6,394 bases of DNA from NCBI GenBank assembly GCA_937925755.1, contig CALAMX010000149.1:1-6394 (forward strand), read 5' to 3'. Below are positions 1 to 5,534 of this stretch, piece by piece. This DNA comes from an uncultured Burkholderiales bacterium. GTDB taxonomy: Bacteria > Pseudomonadota > Gammaproteobacteria > Burkholderiales > Thiobacillaceae. Position 1 is the stretch's first letter. Each line of letters opens with the position of its first letter. The notes beneath the pieces were generated by a model that saw only the letters and a program-made list of their open reading frames with translations, had not been told where the DNA came from and ran no database searches. A program made the translations under genes and the position numbers.

Positions 1-497
1 GGCGGCGGGATGGTCATGAAGCCGCGCAGTTGCAGACGGGGCAGGCCGGCCACCTCTCGGGCCAGTGCGATTGCTGCCTCGGGCGGTACCCCACGTTTGC
101 TCGCTTCGCCGCCGACGTTGACCTGGACGCAGACCTGCAAGGGCGGCAGGTGCTCGGGCTGCTGCCATGAGAGCCGCTCGGCGAGTTCCAGACGGTCGAT
201 GCCGTGAACCCAGGCGAAGCGTTCCGCCACCGCACGGGTCTTGTTGCGCTGCAGCGGCCCGATGTAATGCCACTCGATGGCCAGGTCGTCGAGCGCCGCC
301 TGTTTGGCGAGGGCCTCCTGCACATAGCTCTCGCCGAAGGCCCGCTGACCGGCCGCATAGGCCGCCCGGATGAGGTCTGCTGGCTGCGTCTTGCTCACCG
401 CCAACAGCTGCACAGTCGCCGGGTCGCGGCCGGCCTCGGCGCAGGCTGCTTGGATGCGCGCGTGCACGGCTTGCAAGGCCACGGCGATTACGCCCAT
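1..497 (-). CDS. yggS: YggS/PLPBP family pyridoxal 5'-phosphate homeostasis protein (partial, C-terminus outside window)
   Basis: Reading the minus strand from an ATG at 497-495 gives 165 codons that run off the window edge. It aligns by eye with E. coli YggS from residue 1. AVSK at 33-36 contains the lysine (K36) that forms the Schiff base with PLP. FGESYVQE lies near residue 60, IEWHYIGPLQRNK near 80 and LRGFMTIP at the end of the visible part. The family is a fold-type III TIM barrel without known catalysis; it binds PLP in the cytosol and buffers vitamin B6 and amino/keto acid pools. The family is about 230 residues long, so roughly 65-70 C-terminal residues are missing here, cut only by the window. 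It is divergent from pilT with a 46-base gap, a common neighbourhood in beta- and gammaproteobacteria. No strong Shine-Dalgarno is visible, but the start matches the family length exactly. Confidence 0.94.
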   Translation of the reverse strand, partial: MGVIAVALQAVHARIQAACAEAGRDPATVQLLAVSKTQPADLIRAAYAAGQRAFGESYVQEALAKQAALDDLAIEWHYIGPLQRNKTRAVAERFAWVHGIDRLELAERLSWQQPEHLPPLQVCVQVNVGGEASKRGVPPEAAIALAREVAGLPRLQLRGFMTIPP

Positions 498-500
498 AAT
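471..500 (+). promoter_or_regulatory. Possible sigma70 promoter for pilTU
   Basis: TTGCAA at 471-476 and CATAAT at 495-500 are 18 bases apart. They match 4 of 6 and 5 of 6 of the sigma70 consensus. Transcription would begin near 507, giving a pilT leader of about 37 bases that contains the AGGAGG at 515-520. The elements lie inside the start of the divergent yggS gene. This is a pattern match only; such matches are frequent by chance. Confidence 0.25.
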
Positions 501-519
501 GGCCCGAAATCCCCAGGAG

Positions 520-531
520 GTTTACGTAAAC
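520..531. repeat. Perfect 12-bp palindrome between yggS and pilT
   Basis: GTTTACGTAAAC is its own reverse complement. It lies in the 46-base divergent gap, directly after AGGAGG (515-520) and before the pilT start. It could be an operator for a dimeric regulator or a small hairpin in the pilT leader (4-bp stem, 4-base loop). I do not recognise it as the site of a known regulator. A second, AT-only palindrome, ATTATAAT, follows at 538-545 and puts a TATAAT hexamer on both strands. Confidence 0.45.
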
Positions 532-543
532 GCAAGAATTATA

Positions 544-1587
544 ATGGAAATCGCTGATCTTCTCGCCTTCACGGTCAAGAACAAGGCCTCTGACCTTCAC
601 CTCTCGGCGGGCCTGCCCCCCATGATCCGGGTGCACGGCGACATCCGCCGCATCAACGTGCCGCCGCTCGACCACAATGAGGTCAAGGGCATGATCTATG
701 ATGTCATGACCGACGCGCAGCGCAAGGCCTACGAGGAACACCTGGAGACCGACTTCTCCTTCGATCTGCCTGATGTGGCGCGCTTCCGGGTCAACGCCTT
801 CAACCAGGCGCGCGGCTGCGGCGCGGTGTTCCGGGTGATCCCGAGCAAGGTGCTCACCCTGGAGGAGCTGCAGGCGCCCAAGATCTTCAAGGACATCGCC
901 GAGCAGCCGCGCGGACTCGTGCTAGTGACCGGGCCGACCGGCTCGGGCAAGTCCACCACGCTGGCGGCGATGATCGACTACATCAACGAGACCCAGCACG
1001 GCCATATCCTCACCATCGAGGACCCGATCGAGTTCCTGCACCAGAGCAAGAAGTGCCTGATCAATCAGCGCGAGGTGGGGCCGCACACCCACGGCTTCGC
1101 CAATGCGCTACGCAGCGCCCTGCGCGAGGACCCCGACGTGATCCTGGTGGGCGAGATGCGCGACCTGGAGACCATACGGCTGGCGCTCACCGGCGCCGAG
1201 ACCGGCCACCTGGTGTTCGGCACGCTGCACACCAGCTCGGCGGCCAAAACCATAGACCGCATCGTCGACGTCTTCCCAGCGGCGGAGAAGGAAATGGTGC
1301 GTTCCATGCTCTCGGAGAGCCTGCGCGCGGTGATCTCGCAGACCCTGCTCAAGCGCAAAGACGGCAGCGGCCGGGTGGCAGCGCACGAGATCATGATCGG
1401 CACACCGGCCATCCGCAACCTGATCCGCGAAAACAAGGTGGCGCAGATGTGCTCCGCCATCCAGACCGGCCAGTCGCAGGGCATGCAGACCCTGGACCAG
1501 GCCCTGATGGAACTGGTCAAGCGCAACGTCATCGCCGCCAGCGAGGCCCGCGCGGTGGCCGTCAACAAGGACATGTTCCTGGGCTAG
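544..1587 (+). CDS. pilT: Type IV pilus retraction ATPase PilT
   Basis: This is a 347-residue hexameric AAA+-like secretion ATPase acting at the cytoplasmic base of the type IV pilus. It drives pilin depolymerisation for twitching motility and DNA uptake. The N-terminal PAS-like domain carries the typical ASDLHLSAGLPPM stretch (residues 15-27). The Walker A motif GPTGSGKST is at 130-138 (K136), the Asp box IEDPIEF at 158-164, Walker B DPDVILVGEMRD at 196-207 (catalytic Glu204) and the His box GTLHTSSA at 226-233. AIRNLIRE at 289-296 is the C-terminal signature needed for retraction and separates PilT from PilB-type extension ATPases. Length fits the family (about 344). The ATG at 544 is chosen because MEIADLLAF matches known PilT N-termini; the frame stays open upstream to 370 but that part has no family similarity. 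The only strong Shine-Dalgarno (515-520) is unusually distant, 23 bases before the ATG. pilU follows after 3 bases. Confidence 0.98.
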   Translation: MEIADLLAFTVKNKASDLHLSAGLPPMIRVHGDIRRINVPPLDHNEVKGMIYDVMTDAQRKAYEEHLETDFSFDLPDVARFRVNAFNQARGCGAVFRVIPSKVLTLEELQAPKIFKDIAEQPRGLVLVTGPTGSGKSTTLAAMIDYINETQHGHILTIEDPIEFLHQSKKCLINQREVGPHTHGFANALRSALREDPDVILVGEMRDLETIRLALTGAETGHLVFGTLHTSSAAKTIDRIVDVFPAAEKEMVRSMLSESLRAVISQTLLKRKDGSGRVAAHEIMIGTPAIRNLIRENKVAQMCSAIQTGQSQGMQTLDQALMELVKRNVIAASEARAVAVNKDMFLG

Positions 1588-1590
1588 ATC

Positions 1591-2730
1591 ATGATGAACA
1601 GCGCTCTGCCCAAGCCGATCCACGACTGGCTGCGCCTGATGGTGGCGCGCAACGCCTCCGACCTGTTGCTGACGGCGGGTTTCCCGCCGGCGATCAAGCT
1701 GGACGGCAAAGTGACGCCGATCACCAAGCAGACGCTCACACCGGCCGATACCGAGAACCTGGCCCGTGCAGTGATGCCCGAGCGCGTGCGCGCCGAGTTC
1801 GACGCCCACCACGAGGCCAATTTCGCCATCCACGACCTGGACATCGGCCGCTTCCGCGTGAGCGCCTTCGTGCAGCAGGGGCGGGTCGGCGCGGTCTTCC
1901 GCCGCATCAACACGCGTATCCCCAAGCTCGAGGAGCTGCATCTGCCGCCCATCGTCAAGGACATCGCCCTGATGCCGAGGGGGCTGGTGCTGCTGGTGGG
2001 GACGACCGGCAGCGGCAAGAGCACGACGCTCGCCGCCCTGATCGGCCACCGCAACCAGAACATGCAGGAGCACATCATCACGGTGGAGGACCCGATCGAG
2101 TTCGTGCACCAACATGGGCGCTCGATCATCACCCAGCGCGAGGTCGGCAGCGATACCGAGAGCTGGGAAGTGGCGCTGAAGAACACCCTGCGCCAGGCAC
2201 CCGACGTGATCATGATGGGCGAGATCCGCGACGTCACGGCGATGGAATATGCCTTGTCCTATGCCGAGACCGGCCACTTGTGCCTGTCGACGATGCACGC
2301 CAACAACGCCAACCAGACCATGGACCGGATCCTCTCCTTCTTCCCGCGCGAGCGGCGCGATCAGGTCCTGCTCGATCTGGCCATGCACCTGAGGGCCGTC
2401 GTCTCCCAGCGCCTCATCCCGCGCCTGGACGGCAAGGGGCGCATCCCGGCGGTGGAGGTGCTACTCAACTCGCCGCTCATCTCCGACCTGATCAAAGAGG
2501 GTCGAATCTTCGAGATCAAGGACATCATGGCCAAGTCGCGCGATCTGGGCATGCAGACCTTCGATCAGTCCTTGTTCGATCTCTACAAGGCGGGGGTGAT
2601 CAGCGCCGAGGATGCCCTGCGCAATGCCGACTCCTTCAACGACCTGCGGCTCAAGATCAAGCTCTACCGCGAGGGCCGCGAGGACGGCCAGCCCTCGGCC
2701 GCCGCCATCACCCATCTCGACATCATCTGA
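1591..2730 (+). CDS. pilU: PilT-dependent type IV pilus retraction ATPase PilU
   Basis: This is a 379-residue paralogue of PilT. In known systems it acts together with PilT, adding force to pilus retraction, and cannot replace it. Visible motifs are ASDLLLTAGFPP (22-33), Walker A GTTGSGKST (137-145, K143), VEDPIEF (165-171), Walker B APDVIMMGEIRD (203-214, Glu211) and the His box STMHANNA (233-240). The C-terminal retraction motif is diverged to SPLISDLIKEG (294-304), as expected for PilU rather than PilT. Length agrees with P. aeruginosa PilU (about 382). There are two adjacent ATG codons at 1591 and 1594; the first is used here. No clear Shine-Dalgarno precedes it and pilT stops only 3 bases upstream, so translation is probably coupled within a pilTU operon. 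The stop lies 19 bases from the end of the convergent permease gene, leaving almost no room for a terminator. Confidence 0.97.
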   Translation: MMNSALPKPIHDWLRLMVARNASDLLLTAGFPPAIKLDGKVTPITKQTLTPADTENLARAVMPERVRAEFDAHHEANFAIHDLDIGRFRVSAFVQQGRVGAVFRRINTRIPKLEELHLPPIVKDIALMPRGLVLLVGTTGSGKSTTLAALIGHRNQNMQEHIITVEDPIEFVHQHGRSIITQREVGSDTESWEVALKNTLRQAPDVIMMGEIRDVTAMEYALSYAETGHLCLSTMHANNANQTMDRILSFFPRERRDQVLLDLAMHLRAVVSQRLIPRLDGKGRIPAVEVLLNSPLISDLIKEGRIFEIKDIMAKSRDLGMQTFDQSLFDLYKAGVISAEDALRNADSFNDLRLKIKLYREGREDGQPSAAAITHLDII

Positions 2731-2749
2731 GCGCGACCGTCGGCCACAC

Positions 2750-3550
2750 TCACGCCTGCAAAAGGCCCAGGAGCATACGCAGCCCCATCAGGTAGAGCAC
2801 TGCGGCGAAGACGCGCCGCAGGCCCACCACCGGCAGCCGGTGCGTCAGGCGTGCCCCCCAAGGCGCGGTGAGCACGCTCATAGCGGCGATCGCCGCCACC
2901 GCCGGCAGGTGGACGAAGCCCAGGCTGCCTGCAGGTAGGCCGCCGACGGTGAGGCCCGAGAGGACATAGCCCAGCGCGCCGCTCACCGCGATGGGAAGCC
3001 CGATGGCAGCGGAAGTGCCGATCGCCTCCGCCAGGCGCAGATTGCACCAGGAGAGGAAGGGCACCGAGAGGGTACCGCCGCCGATGCCCACCCAGCTGGA
3101 GACGAGCCCGATGACCCCGCCCGCCAAGGTCATCCCTCGCCAACCCGGGAGCTGCCGCTGGGCAGCGGGGCGGAAACCGAAAAAGATCTGGGTGGCGGCG
3201 TAGAAGAGAAAAAGGGTGAAGAAGAGCCGGAGCCCCCGATCGGGCAGCCAGGCGGCGGCGAGGCTGCCGACCAGGGTGCCCAGCACGATGCCAGGGGAGA
3301 TGTAGCGTACCACCTCCCAGCGCACCGCGCCGTGGCGATGATGCGCACGCAGACTGGAGATCGAAGTGAAGACGATCGTGGCGAGCGAGGTGCCCAGGGC
3401 CAGGTGGATGGTGTAGGCCGCGGGATAGCCCGCATGCGCATAGACCCAGGTCAGGACGGGTACCAGGACGAGTCCCCCACCCACACCGAGCAGGCCGGCC
3501 ACGAAACCGGCGATGAGGCCGATGACCAGGTAGAGCAGCAGGAAAGACAT
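2750..3550 (-). CDS. TauE/SafE family (DUF81-type) inner-membrane permease
   Basis: The 266-residue protein has about eight hydrophobic segments and the internal duplication typical of TauE/SafE transporters. The glycine-rich loop GLLGVGGGLVLVP (19-31) is echoed by WVGIGGGTLSVPF (153-165). The family is proposed to export sulfite, sulfoacetate and related organosulfur anions; substrate cannot be read from sequence. The start at 3550 (MSFLLLYLVIG) puts the first membrane segment at the N-terminus. The frame is open further upstream, but that part overlaps the end of merR and is not membrane-like. A GTG at 3565-3563 is an alternative start; neither has a good Shine-Dalgarno. The gene lies 41 bases behind merR on the same strand, so co-transcription is likely, which is unusual for a mer locus. 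A mercury- or thiol-related role is inference from position only. Confidence 0.88.
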   Translation of the reverse strand: MSFLLLYLVIGLIAGFVAGLLGVGGGLVLVPVLTWVYAHAGYPAAYTIHLALGTSLATIVFTSISSLRAHHRHGAVRWEVVRYISPGIVLGTLVGSLAAAWLPDRGLRLFFTLFLFYAATQIFFGFRPAAQRQLPGWRGMTLAGGVIGLVSSWVGIGGGTLSVPFLSWCNLRLAEAIGTSAAIGLPIAVSGALGYVLSGLTVGGLPAGSLGFVHLPAVAAIAAMSVLTAPWGARLTHRLPVVGLRRVFAAVLYLMGLRMLLGLLQA

Positions 3551-3591
3551 CAGGGTGGGGTCCACGCGGGGAGTCCAAAGCGCCGCCGGAC

Positions 3592-4005
3592 TCAGCCGAG
3601 GTTGTCCGGTGTCTGCAGGGCATCGATCAGCGGGCAGCGTACCCGTCCCCGCGTCTGTCCGCATTGCGCCACGAGGCCGCGCAGGGCCATCTCGATGCCG
3701 CGCAGATCGGCGAGTTTGCGCTGCACTTCGGCGAGCTTGGCCTCACCCAGCGCGCGCGCCTTGGCGCAGGAGACCCCATCCTCGAGCCGCAACAGCTCGG
3801 CGATCTCCCCCAGACTGAAACCCAGACGCTGGGCGGCCTTGATGAAGCGTAGCCGCCCCAGGTCGGTCGCCGAGTAGCGGCGGATACCGCCGTAGTCCCG
3901 CCGGGGCTGGGGCATGAGCCCCTGGCGCTGGTAGAAGCGCACGGTCTCGACGTGCACACCGGCTGCCCGGGCCAAGCGACCGATGGTATATCCCCCTTGT
4001 GTCAT
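3592..4005 (-). CDS. merR: Mercury-responsive transcriptional regulator MerR
   Basis: This 137-residue regulator should repress, and with Hg(II) activate, the divergent merT promoter by untwisting its long spacer. The N-terminal winged helix-turn-helix reads YTIGRLARAAGVHVETVRFY, followed by GGIRRY and the strongly MerR-like AQRLGFSLGEIAELLRLEDG before the dimerisation helix. The three Hg(II)-binding cysteines are all present, at 80, 115 and 124. Their spacing (35 and 9 residues) equals that of Tn501 MerR (C82, C117, C126), and CPLI follows the last one, as in that protein. This separates it from CueR, ZntR, CadR or PbrR. The ATG at 4005 is preferred because GAGGAG lies just upstream (4014-4009) and the length fits; a TTG at 4020 would add five residues. 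The start is 18 bases from the -35 element of the divergent promoter. A TauE-type permease follows. Confidence 0.96.
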   Translation of the reverse strand: MTQGGYTIGRLARAAGVHVETVRFYQRQGLMPQPRRDYGGIRRYSATDLGRLRFIKAAQRLGFSLGEIAELLRLEDGVSCAKARALGEAKLAEVQRKLADLRGIEMALRGLVAQCGQTRGRVRCPLIDALQTPDNLG

Positions 4006-4023
4006 TGGCTCCTCGACCAAGGC

Positions 4024-4054
4024 TTGACTCCGTACTCAGGTACGGGGGCAAGCT
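4024..4054 (+). promoter_or_regulatory. MerR-controlled promoter of merT (PmerT)
   Basis: TTGACT at 4024-4029 is identical to the Tn501/Tn21 PmerT -35 element as I recall it. Counting the hallmark 19-bp spacer (4030-4048) places the -10 at 4049-4054, CAAGCT, where Tn501 has TAAGGT. The over-long spacer makes such promoters dependent on DNA distortion by metal-bound MerR. The -10 is poor (a 20-bp spacing would give AAGCTT, no better), which suggests low basal activity. The predicted transcript starts near 4061, about 23 bases before merT. Confidence 0.85.
4030..4045. promoter_or_regulatory. MerR operator dyad
   Basis: CCGTAC (4030-4035) and GTACGG (4040-4045) form a perfect 6-bp inverted repeat around the 4-base centre TCAG. 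Tn501 has the same half-sites with a different 4-base centre. The dyad lies inside the 19-bp spacer between the -35 and -10 elements, as MerR-family activators require. Confidence 0.9.
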
Positions 4055-4083
4055 TAGCGCAGAACCTGCTGGAGACGATCACC

Positions 4084-4440
4084 ATGGATGCACGTCCACG
4101 CAAACCCGGCCTGGGTGCCCTGCTCACCGGCGGCCTGGCCGCGCTGCTGGCCTCGACCTGCTGTCTTGGGCCGCTCGTGTTGATCACCCTCGGCTTCTCC
4201 GGGGCATGGATCGCCAATCTGACGGCACTGGAACCTTTCAGACCGCTGTTCCTCGCCCTCGCCTTGGTGGCCCTATTCCTGGCCTGGCGGCGCATCAACC
4301 GCCCGGCTGCGGCCTGTGTCCCGGGACAGGTGTGCGCGCAGGCGCGGGTGCACCGGGCCTATCTGGCGCTGTTTTGGCTTGCTGCCGGGCTGACCGCCGT
4401 CGCCCTTTTGTTTCCGCTTGTCCTACCCCTGTTCTATTGA
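4084..4440 (+). CDS. merT: Mercuric transport protein MerT
   Basis: The 118-residue inner-membrane protein should accept Hg(II) from MerP and carry it into the cytoplasm. It has three hydrophobic segments (about 10-38, 53-69 and 92-117). The first holds the vicinal pair STCCLGP with C26 and C27, equivalent to C24/C25 of Tn501 MerT. The cytoplasmic loop holds C78 and C84, equivalent to C76/C82, so all four transport cysteines are kept. Length fits the family (116). GGAG at 4071-4074 gives 9-base spacing to the ATG at 4084. The frame is open back to 3952, but that would run through the operator and merR. It is the first gene of the operon under PmerT; merP follows after 10 bases. Confidence 0.96.
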   Translation: MDARPRKPGLGALLTGGLAALLASTCCLGPLVLITLGFSGAWIANLTALEPFRPLFLALALVALFLAWRRINRPAAACVPGQVCAQARVHRAYLALFWLAAGLTAVALLFPLVLPLFY

Positions 4441-4450
4441 AAGGACCACC

Positions 4451-4726
4451 ATGAAGAAGCTGTATGCGGTACTCATCGCCCTTGCCACCCTGCCGGCCTT
4501 GGCCGCCTCGCGTACTGCCACCCTGGTGGTGTCGGGCATGACCTGTGCCGCCTGCCCCATCACCGTGAAGAAGGCCCTGACCCGAGTACCCGGCGTGAGT
4601 CGGGCGGAGATCGACCTGGCACAGCGACGCGCGGTGGTCACTTATGACGACACCCGCACCTCTCCTGCCGACTTGGCAAAGGCCGTGACCGAGGCTGGCT
4701 ATCCGGCACAGGTGGTGGCCAAATGA
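4451..4726 (+). CDS. merP: Periplasmic mercury-binding protein MerP
   Basis: This 91-residue protein has the same length as Tn501 MerP. Residues 1-19 form a signal peptide (MKK, hydrophobic core, cleavage probably after ALAA or close by). The mature part is a single HMA ferredoxin-like domain with GMTCAACPITVKKAL from residue 29, in which C32 and C35 bind Hg(II). The tail AVVTYDD ... EAGYPAQV is also typical. It scavenges Hg(II) in the periplasm and hands it to MerT. AAGGA at 4441-4445 lies 5 bases before the ATG. The stop overlaps the next start (ATGA at 4723-4726), so the downstream gene is probably translationally coupled. Confidence 0.97.
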   Translation: MKKLYAVLIALATLPALAASRTATLVVSGMTCAACPITVKKALTRVPGVSRAEIDLAQRRAVVTYDDTRTSPADLAKAVTEAGYPAQVVAK

Positions 4727-4956
4727 GCGTCATCGTCCTGGAATCCATCCTGACCTGCCCGGTCTGCGGCCATGTCAAAACCGAGCACATGCCGCAGGAC
4801 GCATGTCAGTGGTTTTACGAATGCGAGGGCTGCCACACCGTGCTGCGGCCTAGACCGGGCGACTGCTGCGTGTTCTGTTCCTATGGCAGCGTGCCCTGCC
4901 CGCCGGTACAGGCACAACGGCAGGCCCGTGACTGCGGCTGTACGGGTGGCGATTGA
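4723..4956 (+). CDS. Small cysteine-rich GDCCVxC-motif protein of the mer operon
   Basis: The 77-residue protein contains 11 cysteines. CPVC at 12-15 and CEGC at 34-37 resemble zinc-ribbon knuckles. GDCCVFCSYGSVPCPP (47-62) is the signature of a family known as GDCCVxC domain-containing (seleno)proteins; C71 and C73 (CGC) end the chain. Some relatives are reported as selenoproteins; here both adjacent cysteines (48 and 49) are ordinary TGC codons. No signal peptide or membrane segment is visible, so it is probably cytosolic. The start overlaps the merP stop (ATGA), with no strong Shine-Dalgarno of its own, so it is part of the merTP operon. It stands where merA is usually found. A role in binding or passing on imported Hg(II) is inference; no function is established as far as I know. 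Confidence 0.88.
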   Translation: MSVIVLESILTCPVCGHVKTEHMPQDACQWFYECEGCHTVLRPRPGDCCVFCSYGSVPCPPVQAQRQARDCGCTGGD

Positions 4957-5003
4957 TGCAACGCACCGTGCACAGGGCCTGTCGCCTTTCATCCCCTGAC
5001 CGG

Positions 5004-5465
<462 letters not shown>

Positions 5466-5491
5466 GGTTTCCTCGTCATCGATGATCGGCC

Positions 5492-5497
5492 TATAAT
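5492..5497 (+). promoter_or_regulatory. Candidate -10 element upstream of the 5535 gene
   Basis: TATAAT at 5492-5497 matches the sigma70 -10 consensus exactly and would start transcription near 5504, some 31 bases before the gene. No convincing -35 is present; TTTCCT at 5468-5473 with an 18-bp spacer is the best I see. That absence fits a promoter needing an activator, or a chance match. Confidence 0.4.
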
Positions 5498-5518
5498 CCG
5501 ACTAATTTCATCGGATAT
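5494..5518. promoter_or_regulatory. Candidate IscR/Rrf2-family operator
   Basis: ATCCGA (5496-5501) and TCGGAT (5511-5516) form a perfect inverted repeat with a 9-base centre. The 25 bases 5494-5518 align with the IscR type 1 consensus as I remember it (ATA-SYY-GACT-RWWW-YAGTC-RRS-TAT) at about 19 of 25 positions, including GACTAATTT and the right arm TCGG.TAT. The site overlaps the TATAAT and predicted start point, so a bound protein would block transcription. It is inferred from motif memory, not confirmed. Confidence 0.4.
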
Positions 5519-5534
5519 TGTAGCGGAGGTCGAC

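Noticed and set aside
370..543. N-terminal extension of pilT to the upstream ATG at 370
   Set aside because: It runs antisense through yggS and has no PilT similarity; MEIADLLAF at 544 matches the family start.
540..545. TATAAT as a pilT -10 promoter element
   Set aside because: It overlaps the pilT ATG, so transcription would begin inside the gene; no -35 lies at a suitable distance on either strand.
1108..2388. Long minus-strand open frame (about 426 codons) opposite pilT/pilU
   Set aside because: It spans the pilT-pilU junction antisense, with His/Gln/Arg-rich low-complexity content and no domain.
1053..2795. Long plus-strand open frame (about 580 codons) across pilT and pilU in another frame
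   Set aside because: It is a shadow of two unmistakable ATPase genes; its composition (Arg, Gly, Pro, His rich) is what GC-rich off-frame reading gives.
2664..3623. Minus-strand open frame of 319 codons overlapping the permease
   Set aside because: Off-frame shadow; the permease frame carries the membrane segments and both glycine motifs.
3592..4956. Mer island as part of a Tn501/Tn21-type transposon
   Set aside because: No transposase, resolvase, terminal repeats or merA/D/E are in the window, and base composition resembles the flanks.
4972..4982. ACAGGGCCTGT as terminator of the mer operon
   Set aside because: Perfect but tiny repeat (5-1-5) with no following T tract; not a credible intrinsic terminator.
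5476..5485. Palindrome TCATCGATGA upstream of the EVE gene
   Set aside because: Ten-base palindromes are common by chance and it matches no regulator known to me; it lies between the EVE start and the better IscR-like site.
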